The notes beneath the pieces are model-generated. The model was not told the DNA's origin, ran no database searches, and saw only the letters and a program-made list of their open reading frames with translations. A program made the translations under genes and the position numbers. This document shows positions 26,735-38,123 of a DNA stretch of 64,000 nt, piece by piece; the stretch's first letter is position 1; every line of letters begins with the position of its first letter. Source of the DNA: Micromonospora echinospora (GTDB lineage Bacteria > Actinomycetota > Actinomycetes > Mycobacteriales > Micromonosporaceae); the NCBI RefSeq assembly GCF_014203425.1, contig NZ_JACHJC010000001.1, forward strand, positions 1,612,001 through 1,676,000, in the 5' to 3' direction.

Positions 26735-26955
26735 CGCAGCGTTGTCGCGACGAAGGTCCGATGACGTGCGGGGGAACCAAACCGGGGGGATGCACGGGGC
26801 GGCCGGGCCGTGGACGGAAAGTCCGTTCATGACCGACCGCCCCGTGCGCTGTCCGCCGACCGGCCGATTGTGTGCTCGGTCAACCGGGCACCGGCCGGAT
26901 GGGTCGCGCGCGTAAGGTGGAAGGCTGCGCACCACATCGTTCGACAGGAGCTTCC
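26735..26955 (+). promoter_or_regulatory. Structured ahcY leader with long inverted repeat; possible small ORFs
   Basis: The leader contains the 11-base arm GCACGGGGCGG near 26791 and its exact complement near 26839, enclosing a smaller GGAC-GGAAA-GTCC hairpin, and a GGGGGAACCAAACCGGGGGG stretch just before. Two short reading frames are possible: ATG at 26728 (34 codons, Cys-rich) and GTG at 26766 (49 codons). Neither resembles a known protein. A leader of this length with nested pairing suggests a cis-regulatory RNA, but I cannot match it to a known SAH or SAM riboswitch. Confidence 0.35.
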
Positions 26956-28455
<1,500 letters not shown>

Positions 28456-28470
28456 GTTCACACTCCGGAA

Positions 28471-28513
28471 GGGACCGGGGCCGGCCGTCGCGCGGCCGTC
28501 CCGGTCCCTTTTT
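28471..28513 (+). terminator. Intrinsic terminator after ahcY
   Basis: GGGACCGGG (28471) pairs with CCCGGTCCC (28500-28508), with further GC pairs inside, and is followed by five T residues. Confidence 0.9.
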
Positions 28514-28566
28514 CGCGTTCGGGGCAGCCGGTGGGTGCCGAACCGGGTGACGTTACAGCGATCAGC

Positions 28567-28608
28567 TTGACGTTCGCTGTGAACAGGAGGAAGGTATGCC
28601 TGCCCTAA
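28567..28608 (+). promoter_or_regulatory. efeUOB promoter with IdeR/DtxR-like iron box
   Basis: TTGACG at 28567-28572 is a -35 candidate. The 19-mer at 28590-28608 (half-sites AAGGT and CCTAA) matches the IdeR consensus TTAGGTTAGGCTAACCTAA at 12 of 19 positions by my count and would cover the -10 region. Binding of iron-loaded IdeR/DtxR here would repress the operon when iron is sufficient, which fits its function. Confidence 0.6.
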
Positions 28609-28630
28609 GTTAACGACGACGGAGCAGTTG

Positions 28631-29530
28631 ATGTTCGCCACGTACCTGATCGGCCTGCGCGAAGGCCTGGAAGCGACACTTGTGGTCAGCATCCTCGTCG
28701 CGTTCCTCGTGAAGTCGCAGCGGCGGGACCGGCTGCCGCAGGTCTGGGCCGGCGTCGGCCTGGCCGTGGCGCTCTCCGTCGGCTTCGGCTCCCTCATCCA
28801 GTACACCTCGACCTCGCTGCTGCGCACGTACGAGTCGCGCGAGATGTTCGAGGCGGTCACCTCGATCGCCGCAGTGGTCTTCGTGACCTGGATGATCTTC
28901 TGGATGCGCCGGGCCGCCCGCACCATCGCGGGCGAGTTGCGCGGCAAGCTCACCGACGCGCTCGCGGTCGGCTCCCTGGCGGTCGCCGGCATGGCGTTCC
29001 TCGCGGTGATCCGGGAGGGCCTGGAGACCGCGCTCATCTTCTACGCCGCAGCGGAGAGCGTGGCCGGCGGCACCGGGCCCGGTTCGCTGCTCGCCCTGGC
29101 CGGTGGCGTGGCCACCGCAGTGGTGATCGGATTCCTGCTCTACCGCAGCGCGGTCCGGATCAACCTGAGCCGGTTCTTCACCTGGACCGGGGCGCTGCTC
29201 ATCCTGGTGGCCGCCGGCATCCTGAAGTACGGCGTGCACGACTTCCAGGAGGCGGGCGTCCTGCCCGGCCTGAACGACCTGGCCTTCGACATCTCCACCA
29301 CGCTGGACCCGAACACCTGGTACGGCGCGCTGCTCGCCGGCATGTTCAACATCACCGCCGCGCCGACAGTGCTGGAGCTGATCGCCTGGGTCGCGTACGC
29401 GGTGCCGGTGCTCGTGCTCTTCCTGCGCAAGCCGGCCCAGCCCGCGAAGCCGGCCCGGCCCGCCGAGCCCGCAGCCGACACGCCCACCGCGCCGGCCGAC
29501 GTCGCCGCTGTTCCGTCCCCCCGCGCCTGA
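28631..29530 (+). CDS. efeU: Iron permease, FTR1 family (EfeU)
   Basis: 299 residues, ATG at 28631. Seven membrane helices are predicted by eye. The two REGLE iron-passage motifs are present: residues 10-14 (GLREGLEATL) and 128-132 (VIREGLETAL). The C-terminus is a Pro/Ala-rich cytoplasmic tail. EfeU imports iron through the membrane with EfeO and EfeB, which follow directly. The upstream iron box supports regulation by iron. Confidence 0.95.
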   Translation: MFATYLIGLREGLEATLVVSILVAFLVKSQRRDRLPQVWAGVGLAVALSVGFGSLIQYTSTSLLRTYESREMFEAVTSIAAVVFVTWMIFWMRRAARTIAGELRGKLTDALAVGSLAVAGMAFLAVIREGLETALIFYAAAESVAGGTGPGSLLALAGGVATAVVIGFLLYRSAVRINLSRFFTWTGALLILVAAGILKYGVHDFQEAGVLPGLNDLAFDISTTLDPNTWYGALLAGMFNITAAPTVLELIAWVAYAVPVLVLFLRKPAQPAKPARPAEPAADTPTAPADVAAVPSPRA

Positions 29531-29558
29531 ACCACCCGTTTCCGAGGAGACCCGCACG

Positions 29559-30689
29559 ATGCGTACCACTCGATTCGTCGCGCCCGCCGCCGCCGGGCTG
29601 CTCGCGGTCGCCGGACTGGCCGGCTGCGGGGGCGGTGACGACGCCGACGCCACGGGCGGCGGGCCGATCGCGGTCAAGGCCACCGACACCGTCTGCGAGG
29701 TCGGCGACACCGAGATCGACGCCGGTCAGGTCACGTTCAAGGTGACGAACAGCGGCTCCAAGGTCAACGAGTTCTACGTCTACGCCGCCGGGGACCGGGT
29801 GATGGGCGAGGTGGAGAACATCGCCCCCGGGCTCAGCCGCGAGCTGCGCGTCGAGCTGTCCGCCGGCACGTACGAGACGGCCTGCAAGCCCGGGATGAGC
29901 GGCCGGGGCATCCGGGGCGCGCTGAAGGTCAGCGGCACCGCCGCGACTGTCGCCCCGGACGCCGCGCTGACCCAGGCCACCGAGAGCTACCAGCGGTACG
30001 TGCGCAGCCAGACCGCCGCGCTGCTGACGAAGACCGAGGAGTTCGTGGCAGCGGTCAAGGCGAACGACGTGGCGAAGGCCAAGGCGCTCTACCCGGTGGC
30101 CCGCACCTACTGGGAGCGGATCGAGCCGGTCGCGGAGAGCTTCGGCGACCTCGACCCGAAGATCGACGGCCGCGAGGAGGTGGTCGAGGAGGGTATGGAG
30201 TTCACCGGCTTCCACCGGATCGAGAAGGACCTCTGGACCACCGGCGACGTCAGCTCCGACGGCGCGATCGCCGACCAGCTCCTGGTCGACGTCAAGGCGA
30301 TCGTGGCCAAGGCGGACGCCGAGAAGCTCACCCCGCTCCAACTCGCCAACGGTGCCAAGGCGCTGCTCGACGAGGTCGCCAGCGGCAAGATCACCGGTGA
30401 GGAGGAGCGGTACTCGCACACCGACCTCTGGGACTTCAACGCCAACCTGGAGGGCTCCAAGGCGGCGATCGCCGCGCTGCGCCCGGCCCTGGAGCAGCGC
30501 GCGCCCGACCTCGTCAAGCAGCTCGACGGCGAGTTCGCGAACGTGGAGACCACGCTCGGGCGGCACCGGGCCGGCGACGGCTGGAAGCTGCACACCCAGC
30601 TCACGAAGACCGAGCTGAAGGAGCTGTCGGACGCGGTGAACGCCCTGGCCGAGCCGGTCAGCAAGGTCGCGGCGGCAGTCGCGCGATGA
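29559..30689 (+). CDS. efeO: Iron-uptake lipoprotein EfeO (cupredoxin + M75 peptidase-like)
   Basis: 376 residues, ATG at 29559 after GAGGAG. A lipobox places the lipid-modified Cys at residue 23 (GLAGCGGG). An N-terminal cupredoxin-like domain (about 40-130) has TFKVTNSGSKVNEFYVY and Cys/Met ligands near TACKPGMSG. The C-terminal M75/imelysin-like domain (about 140-376) carries the HxxE motif in GFHRIEKDLW. EfeO binds the metal outside the membrane and passes it to EfeU. The stop overlaps efeB (ATGA). Confidence 0.95.
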   Translation: MRTTRFVAPAAAGLLAVAGLAGCGGGDDADATGGGPIAVKATDTVCEVGDTEIDAGQVTFKVTNSGSKVNEFYVYAAGDRVMGEVENIAPGLSRELRVELSAGTYETACKPGMSGRGIRGALKVSGTAATVAPDAALTQATESYQRYVRSQTAALLTKTEEFVAAVKANDVAKAKALYPVARTYWERIEPVAESFGDLDPKIDGREEVVEEGMEFTGFHRIEKDLWTTGDVSSDGAIADQLLVDVKAIVAKADAEKLTPLQLANGAKALLDEVASGKITGEEERYSHTDLWDFNANLEGSKAAIAALRPALEQRAPDLVKQLDGEFANVETTLGRHRAGDGWKLHTQLTKTELKELSDAVNALAEPVSKVAAAVAR

Positions 30690-32008
30690 CCGGCCCGGCC
30701 GACGGTGACGCCACGAGCGAGCCGAACACGCAGCGCTCCGGCCGGGGCGTCTCCCGCCGCCGGGCGATCACTCTGGCCGGCGTCGGCGTGGCCGGAGTCG
30801 CCGGGGTGGCGGGCGGCGCGGGCGCGCTGCTCGCCGGCGGGAACGAGGCGTCGGCGACCGGATCGGCCGCCGGTTCCGTGCCGTTCCTCGGCGAGCACCA
30901 GGCCGGCATCACCACCCCGGCCCAGGACCGGCTGCACTTCGTCGCGTTCGACGTGGTCACGAAGGACCGGGACCGGCTGGTCGCGATGCTCCAGGAGTGG
31001 ACCGCCGCGGCGGCCCGGATGACCGCCGGCAAGGACGCCGGGGTGATCGGCGCGGTCGGCGGCATGCCCGAGGCCCCGCCGGACGACACCGGCGAGGCGC
31101 TCGGACTGCCCCCGTCGCAGCTCACCATCACCGTGGGCTTCGGGACGACGCTGTTCCGCGACGCGCAGGGCCGGGACCGCTTCGGCATCGCGGCCCGGCG
31201 TCCGGCCGCCCTGGCCGACCTGCCGCACTTCGCCGGGGACGCGCTGAAGCCGGAACTGTCCGGCGGGGACATCTGCGTCCAGGCGTGCGCCAACGACCCG
31301 CAGGTCGCGGTGCACGCCATCCGCAACCTCGCCCGGATCGGCATGGGTGTGGTGAGCGTCCGCTGGTCGCAGCTCGGCTTCGGGCGTACCTCGTCGACGT
31401 CGCGGGACCAGGCCACGCCGCGCAACCTGTTCGGCTTCAAGGACGGCACCGCCAACCTCAAGGCCGAGGACGCCGGCCTGCTGCGCGACCAGCTCTGGGT
31501 GCAGCCCGGCGACGGCCCGGACTGGATGACCGGCGGCTCCTACCTGGTCACCCGGAAGATCCGGATGCTGATCGAGACGTGGGACCGCAGCCCGCTGGCC
31601 GAACAGGAGATGATCGTCGGCCGGACCAAGGGCAGCGGCGCCCCGCTCGGCCGCCGGGACGAGTTCGACGAGCCGGACTTCGCCGCGAAGGGCGACGACG
31701 GCGAGCCGCTCATCGCCGACACCGCGCACGTGCGGCTGGCCCACCCGGACACCAACGGCGGGGCGCGCCTGCTGCGCCGCGGCTACAACTTCGTGGACGG
31801 CTCGGACGGGCTGGGCCGGCTCGACGCCGGGCTGTTCTTCATCGCCTACCAGCGCGACCCGCGCCGCCAGTTCGTGCCGATCCAGACCCGGCTGGCCCGC
31901 AACGACGCGATGAACGAGTACCTGCGGCACGTCTCCAGCGGCCTGTTCGCCTGCCCGCCGGGCCTCCGCGACGCGGCCGACTGGTGGGGGCGCACGCTGT
32001 TCTCCTGA
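30686..32008 (+). CDS. efeB: Dyp-type haem peroxidase EfeB, Tat-exported
   Basis: 440 residues, ATG at 30686 overlapping efeO. A twin-arginine signal (SRRRAITLAG, about residues 23-32) shows folded export with haem. The Dyp-type motif GFKDGT with the catalytic Asp is present, together with DICVQACANDPQVAVHAIRNL and the proximal-side RRGYNF segment. EfeB is proposed to oxidise Fe2+ or to release iron from haem for EfeUO. It is the last gene of the operon and ends seven bases from the convergent RDD gene. Confidence 0.95.
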   Translation: MTGPADGDATSEPNTQRSGRGVSRRRAITLAGVGVAGVAGVAGGAGALLAGGNEASATGSAAGSVPFLGEHQAGITTPAQDRLHFVAFDVVTKDRDRLVAMLQEWTAAAARMTAGKDAGVIGAVGGMPEAPPDDTGEALGLPPSQLTITVGFGTTLFRDAQGRDRFGIAARRPAALADLPHFAGDALKPELSGGDICVQACANDPQVAVHAIRNLARIGMGVVSVRWSQLGFGRTSSTSRDQATPRNLFGFKDGTANLKAEDAGLLRDQLWVQPGDGPDWMTGGSYLVTRKIRMLIETWDRSPLAEQEMIVGRTKGSGAPLGRRDEFDEPDFAAKGDDGEPLIADTAHVRLAHPDTNGGARLLRRGYNFVDGSDGLGRLDAGLFFIAYQRDPRRQFVPIQTRLARNDAMNEYLRHVSSGLFACPPGLRDAADWWGRTLFS

Positions 32009-32015
32009 GGCCGGC

Positions 32016-32993
32016 TCAGCGGCGTACCGGGTCGGGTGCGACCTGTGGCGCGGCGGGCCGCAACCGGCCCGCGCCCGGCCCGGCGGGATCCGGCCCGGCC
32101 GCAAACGGCACGACGGCGGGCGCCGGGACCAGCTCCGGCCAGAGCGTGGCGGCGACCGCCCGGCTGCGGCCCAGCCGGTGCGCCGCCCGTCGCCCCCGCT
32201 CGGCGAGCACCGCCGACAGGTACGCCCAGTCCGGCGCGGCCCACGGCGGAGGCGGCGAGGTGACCGCCGCGACCTCCGTCCACAACCCCCGGCCCAGCCG
32301 GAGCCGCTCCGGTTCGGCGAGCTGGGGCAGCCGGTCCAGGTACTGCCGGACGGCCAGCGCCAGCCCGTCGTCGAGACGGGTCAGGTCGAGCGTGCCGGCC
32401 CAGGCCAGCAGCGGCGGCGCGGCAGGCGGCAGCGGCCGCCACAGCGCGGCGCCCCGGGTGTGCACCACGAGCGTGCCGGCGACCAGGTCGCCCAGCCGGC
32501 GTCCGCGCGGGTCGGTGAGCATCACCGTGACGCTCGCCGCCCAGCTCAGCAGCGGCAACACCAGCCCGGGCCACTCCACCGCAACGCCGACGAGCGCCCG
32601 GGTCAGCGACTGGCCCACCCCCACCGGGCCGCCGTCGGCCCGGACCACCCGCAGCCCGACGGCCAGCTTGCCCACCGTCCGGCCACCGGCGAAACGTTCC
32701 ATCACCACCGGGTAGCCGATCAGCACCAGCACCAGGAGCACGATCTGGAGCGCGCCGGCCAGGGCGGCGTCGAGGAAGTCCCCGAACAGGGCGAGCGCCA
32801 CCATCCCCAGCACCACGCCGAGCACGAGCGCCAGGACGAGCTGGATCACCGCGTCGATCAGCAGCGCCAGCACCCGGGAGCCCAGCCGGGCCGCCCGGAC
32901 GTCCAGCTCCACCGCCTCGCCGCTGACCAGACCGGCGTCGGCCCATCGGGGCGGTGGGGGAGGTTGCGCGCGCACCCCGACAGTGAACACCAT
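32016..32993 (-). CDS. RDD-family membrane protein
   Basis: 325 residues, ATG at 32993. The RDD domain (about 30-170) begins AARLGSRVLALLIDAV and includes two membrane helices plus GGRTVGKLAVGLRVVRADGG and DPRGRRLGDLVAGTLVV. The C-terminal half is soluble and Pro-rich. This protein belongs to a cluster with SpoIIM, DUF58 and MoxR homologues that has the same order as Rv3689-Rv3695 of Mycobacterium tuberculosis, as I recall it. It is divergent from the SpoIIM gene. The biochemical role is unknown. Confidence 0.85.
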   Translation of the reverse strand: MVFTVGVRAQPPPPPRWADAGLVSGEAVELDVRAARLGSRVLALLIDAVIQLVLALVLGVVLGMVALALFGDFLDAALAGALQIVLLVLVLIGYPVVMERFAGGRTVGKLAVGLRVVRADGGPVGVGQSLTRALVGVAVEWPGLVLPLLSWAASVTVMLTDPRGRRLGDLVAGTLVVHTRGAALWRPLPPAAPPLLAWAGTLDLTRLDDGLALAVRQYLDRLPQLAEPERLRLGRGLWTEVAAVTSPPPPWAAPDWAYLSAVLAERGRRAAHRLGRSRAVAATLWPELVPAPAVVPFAAGPDPAGPGAGRLRPAAPQVAPDPVRR

Positions 32994-33016
32994 GGACGCC
33001 GAACGGGGGAGGGCGA

Positions 33017-33970
33017 GTGGATCTCGACGCGTACGTGGCCGAGCACAACGCCGAATGGCGGCGGCTGGAGTACCTGACCGGGCGGCGTCGTCTCGACGCG
33101 GCCGAGGTCGACGAGCTGGTGGCGCTCTACCAGCGCAGTGCCACGCACCTGTCCGCGTTGCGTGCCCGGGCGCCCGAGCCGGCGCTGGTGAACCGGCTGT
33201 CCCACCTGGTCCTCGCGGCCCGGGCCCGGGTCACCGGCCGTCCGCGGTTCTCCTGGGCGGCGGTGGGCCGGTTCCTGGTGGCCGACCTGCCCGCCGCCCT
33301 CTACCGGTCCTGGCCGTGGTGGTGCGGCGTGGCCACCGGGTTCAGCCTGCTCACCGCGTTCCTCATCTGGTTCGTCGCCGAAAACCCGGACACCGCCGCC
33401 GCGTTCGTCGGTGACGAGGCCGCCCGGGAACTCGTCGACTCCGGTTTCGCCGGCTACTACACCGAGTTCGCCGCGCCCACCTTCGCGTTCCACCTGTGGA
33501 CGCACAACGCCTGGCTGGCCGCCCAGTGCCTGGCCGCCGGGGTGCTCGTGGTGCCGGTGCTCTGGCTGCTGTGGCAGAACGCGCTGAACATCGGCGTGGT
33601 CGGCGGCGTGATGGTCTCCTACGGCCGTGCGGACGTCTTCTTCGGCCTGATCACGCCGCACGGCCTGCTGGAGCTGACCGGGATCTACGTCGCCGCCGGG
33701 GTCGGACTGCGTACCGCCTGGGCCTGGATCGCCCCGCCCGCGGACCTCGGGCGAGGCCGGGCGGTCGCCGAGGCGGGACGGCTCGCCGTCGTGGTGGCGG
33801 CCGGTCTGGTCGGCCTGTTCGCGGTCTCCGCGCTGGTCGAGGCGTTCGTCACCCCGGCGCCGCTGCCGGTCGCGCTCCGGGTGGCGGCCGGCGCCGCGGT
33901 GTGGCTGGCCTTCCTCGCGTACGCGCTGGTGCTCGGCCGGCGCGCGGTCAGAGCTGGCCGAGGGACTTGA
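33017..33970 (+). CDS. SpoIIM-like (stage II sporulation protein M/DUF95) membrane protein
   Basis: 317 residues, GTG at 33017 after GGGGGAGGG. An N-terminal soluble helical part (about 1-95, WRRLEYLTGR and ELVALYQRSATHLSALR) is typical, followed by five to six membrane helices including LWQNALNIGVVGGVMVSYG and LITPHGLLELTGIYVAAGVGLR, the SpoIIM/UviB signature. Its 3' end overlaps the convergent DUF58 gene by 23 bases. In Bacillus SpoIIM is part of the engulfment machine; in actinobacteria the homologue is tied to the MoxR cluster and its role is unknown. Confidence 0.88.
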   Translation: MDLDAYVAEHNAEWRRLEYLTGRRRLDAAEVDELVALYQRSATHLSALRARAPEPALVNRLSHLVLAARARVTGRPRFSWAAVGRFLVADLPAALYRSWPWWCGVATGFSLLTAFLIWFVAENPDTAAAFVGDEAARELVDSGFAGYYTEFAAPTFAFHLWTHNAWLAAQCLAAGVLVVPVLWLLWQNALNIGVVGGVMVSYGRADVFFGLITPHGLLELTGIYVAAGVGLRTAWAWIAPPADLGRGRAVAEAGRLAVVVAAGLVGLFAVSALVEAFVTPAPLPVALRVAAGAAVWLAFLAYALVLGRRAVRAGRGT

Positions 33971-35254
33971 GCCGCAGGTAGGTGTCCGCGACGGCCGGCG
34001 CGAGCCGGTGCGCCGGCACGTCCACCACTGTCACCCCGTAGCGGGACAGCGCTGCGCGTACCCGGTCCCGTTCGGCCAGCGCCCGCCACGCCGACGCGGC
34101 CGTGTACGGGTCGTCCGGGCCGGCCGGGGTGGCAGTGGCGAGCCCGGTCAGCACCGGGTCGCTGCCGGCGGCCAGCACCACCCGGTGCCGGGTCGCCAGC
34201 CGGGGCAGCACCGGCAGCAGTCCTTCGCCGATCGCGCCCGCCTCCAGCGCCGTGAACAGCACCACCAGGCTGCGCTGCCGCTCCCGGCGCAGCACCTCGC
34301 CGGCGATCAGCTCGAAGTCGGTCTCGGCAAGCGTCGGCTCCAGTGGCGCCACCGCCTCGACCAGCCGGGCGAGCAGGGCCGGACGGCCGCTGCCGGTCAC
34401 CCGGGCCCGGATCTCGGTGTCCGCCGCCAGCAGGTCCACCCGGTCACCGGCGCGGGCCGCGAGCGCGGTGAGCAGCAGCGCCGCGTCGATCGCGGTGTCC
34501 AGCCGGGGCTCGTCGCCCAGCCGGACCGCCGAGGTGCGGCCGGTGTCCAGCACGCAGACCAGGCGCCGGTCCCGTTCCGGGCGCCAGGTGCGGACCAGGA
34601 TGTCGGCGCGGCGGGCGCTGCCCCGCCAGTCGATCGAACGGACGTCGTCGCCCACCGCGTACTCGCGCAGGGTGTCGAACTCGGTGCCGTGGCCGCGCCC
34701 TCGGGTCACCTGCACGCCGTCGATGACCCGCAGCCGGGCCAGCTTCTCCGGCAGGTGCCGGCGGGAGTCGAACCGGGGCAGCACCCGCAGCGTCCACGGC
34801 GGTGTGGCGGGCTGCCCGGCGCGCTGCCGGGCACCCAGGCGCATCGGCCCGAACGAGCGTACGGTCAGCGCCACCGCTGGCCGGTCGCCGCGCCGGGTCG
34901 GGGTGAGCCGGACCGGCAGCGTGGCGCTGCCGCCGGGCGCCACGGTGAGCAGGCGCCCCGGCGGCACGTCCGGGCGCGCCCCGGCCGACGGCACCCAGGC
35001 GTCGCGCACCTGTGCGTACAGCGTGTGGTGGGTGGGGTTGGTCAGGCGCAGCGTGACGGTGGCGGTGCCGCCGAGCCGCACCGTCCGGTCGCCGGAGCGG
35101 GTCACGGTGAGCGCGTGCGGCGGGGCGGCCATCGCCCGGTCGAGCGCCACCAGCAGCAGCACCACGACGGTCAGCACGGCCACCCCGACGAACGGCGCCG
35201 GCCAGAACGGCAGCGTCAGCGCGCCCACGCCGAGCAGCAGACCCGCCCGCCAGG

Positions 35255-35258
<4 letters not shown>
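33948..35258 (-). CDS. DUF58-domain protein (MoxR partner, VWA-like)
   Basis: 436 residues, ATG at 35258 overlapping the moxR stop (TGA within ATGA). Two N-terminal membrane helices (about 5-40) are followed by a beta-rich domain and the DUF58 core: EFDTLREYAVGDDVRSIDWRGSARRADILVRTWRPERDR, then a VWA-like fold. DUF58 proteins act with MoxR AAA+ ATPases, which are thought to help assemble or activate membrane and surface complexes. The next upstream genes on the same strand supply the MoxR ATPase and two accessory membrane proteins. Confidence 0.9.
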
Positions 35259-36228
<970 letters not shown>

Positions 36229-36232
<4 letters not shown>

Positions 36233-37527
36233 CGGGTGTCTCCTTCGCTCGGATGCGGGGCCAGGGTACGGGTCAGGGCGTCCAGTTCGCGGGCCAGCTC
36301 CAGCAGCTCGCGGTCCTTCTCCGGGGCGGGGCCGTAGAGCAGCTCGGCCACCCGTTCCGGGTCGGCGCCGGCGCGCGCGGCGACCACGGCGGCCACCTCG
36401 TCGTCGGGCGTGTCCGGGGGCAGGTTGAGCCGCGGCAGCAGCCGGTCCAGCGCGGCGCCGCGCAGCGTCTCGGCAACCGTGTCCCGGGCGCCCGCCCGGC
36501 GGTAGAGCCGCGCCCGGCCGCGTACCGTCTCGGCGGACCGCACGGTCACCGGCAGCGGCTCCGACACCGGTGGCCCGAGCCGGCGGGCCCGCCAGAGCAC
36601 GACGAGCAGCCCGGCCAGGGCGAGCTGCGCCAGGAGGGCCCAGAACCACTGCGGGAACGCGCCCCAGAGCGGGTTCTCCCACGGCGGGTCGGCGCGGTCG
36701 GGCGGATCGGGCCGTTCCGACCGGCCGCTGCCGCCCGGGGCGGGCTGCTCGGTGAAGGGCTCCGCGGACCAGCTCGGGCGGGTCGGGGCCGGTACCGGCT
36801 CGGGCAGGTCGAGCCAGACGAGCGGGCGGTTCCCGCCGAGCAGACCGGTGGCGAGGACTTCGTTTCCCCACTCGCCGATCCGGTCGTTGCGGAACGGGTC
36901 GCTGGCACCGGCCAGCACCACCTCGACCCGGCCGGGGGCGCGCAGCAGCGCGCCGCCGTAGCAGTGGTCGACCTCGGACGGCCCGGCGTAGCGCTGCAGG
37001 TCGATCGCGGCGGCGCCGGCCCGGACCGCCTCGGGCAGCGGGCACGGCGTGCCGTCCGCGTCCGGCGGCACGGCCCGCGCGGCCCAGCGCCGGGTGGCCG
37101 CCCCGACCGGCGTGTCCAGTTCGGCGAGCACCCGCGGGGAGGGCTCGACCAACACCAGCCGACTGCCCGGGGGCAGGGCGGTCAGCCGGTCGACAAGGTC
37201 CGGGTGCACCAGTCCGGGCGCGGGCAGGAAGACGGTGCTGGGCGCGATGCCGGCGGTTTGCAACATCCCGTCGAACGTCGTCTCCCGGCGCAGCGACACG
37301 CCCTGCGCGCGCAGCGCCTCGGCGAGCCGGCTGCCGCCGTCGTCGTCGGTGGCGACCGGGGAGAGGAAGCCGGGCTCGTCCGGATCGGGCCGGTCGACGG
37401 CGTGCAGCACGAGCGTGGTCACGATCAGCAGCACGGCCAGCCCGAGCGGGACGAGCAGCCGGTGCCGCCGACGGCGCGGCGCCGCCGCGGTGGCCGTGTC
37501 CGCCGAGGTCACGGTGGTGGCGGTCAT
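36229..37527 (-). CDS. DUF4350-domain membrane protein
   Basis: 432 residues, ATG at 37527 overlapping the upstream DUF4129-like stop. One membrane helix near the N-terminus (about 23-43) and one near residue 290 (FWALLAQLALAGLLVVLWRARR) flank an extracytoplasmic domain. That domain has the DUF4350 pattern: SRLAEALRAQGV, TVFLPAPGLVHPDLVDRL and GSRLVLVEPSPRVL. The cytoplasmic tail is helical. DUF4350 proteins are constant partners of MoxR/DUF58 in actinobacteria; their exact task is unknown. Confidence 0.85.
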
Positions 37528-38123
37528 CGCGGCTCCTCCCCGGTCAGCTCGCGACGCAGGTCGGCGGCGAGTTCGCGCATCCGATGGTCGTGTGCGGCGG
37601 TGGCGGGGCGCTGGGCGTACCAGAGGTCGGAGAAGATCGCCCCGGCGGTGTGCAGCGTCGGCCGCACCTGCGGCCGGGCGCGGGCCGCCGCCTCGGTCAG
37701 CTCGACGACTGTGAGCCCGGGGCGGGGCTCCACGACGTGCCGCACGACCAGGAGCCGGACCATCTCGCGCAGCCGTTCCCGGACCGCCTCGGCGTACCGG
37801 CCCTCGGCCGCGAGCCGATCGGCCAGCCCGGGCGCGTCGGCCGGGACGGCGTCCGGGGTCCGGGGCGCGGGCACCCGTACCGGCGGCGGGTCGGAGCGGC
37901 GGCGGCGCGCCGGCCGGCGCAGGCGGGGCAGCCGCAGCCGCGGCAGGCGTGGCAGGCGCAGCCGGGGCAGCGTGAACCGGGGCAGCCGCCGGGGCACCCA
38001 GGCCGGGAAGAAGTACCAGGCCAGGGCGGCGAGCAGCGCGACCGCCAGCAGAATCAGCGCGGCCAGCGGCAGCGGCAGCAGGTCACCGAGGGCCGCCACC
38101 GTCTCGGTCCACCACCGGCTCAC
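37524..38123 (-). CDS. DUF4129-domain protein
   Basis: 199 residues, GTG at 38123 overlapping the upstream stop (GTGA). One membrane helix (about 17-45) is followed by a very basic linker of repeated LPRLRLPRL units (about 50-75), then the helical DUF4129 region with GRYAEAVRERLREMVRLLVVRHVVEPRPGLTVVEL and WYAQRPAT. The basic repeats may contact phospholipid head groups. It belongs to the MoxR operon. Confidence 0.82.
   Translation of the reverse strand: MSRWWTETVAALGDLLPLPLAALILLAVALLAALAWYFFPAWVPRRLPRFTLPRLRLPRLPRLRLPRLRRPARRRRSDPPPVRVPAPRTPDAVPADAPGLADRLAAEGRYAEAVRERLREMVRLLVVRHVVEPRPGLTVVELTEAAARARPQVRPTLHTAGAIFSDLWYAQRPATAAHDHRMRELAADLRRELTGEEPR

Noticed and set aside
26755..26800. c-di-AMP (ydaO) riboswitch, because of GGGGGAACCAAACCGGGGGG
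   Set aside because: The rest of the ydaO consensus is missing and the downstream gene (ahcY) is not a usual target.
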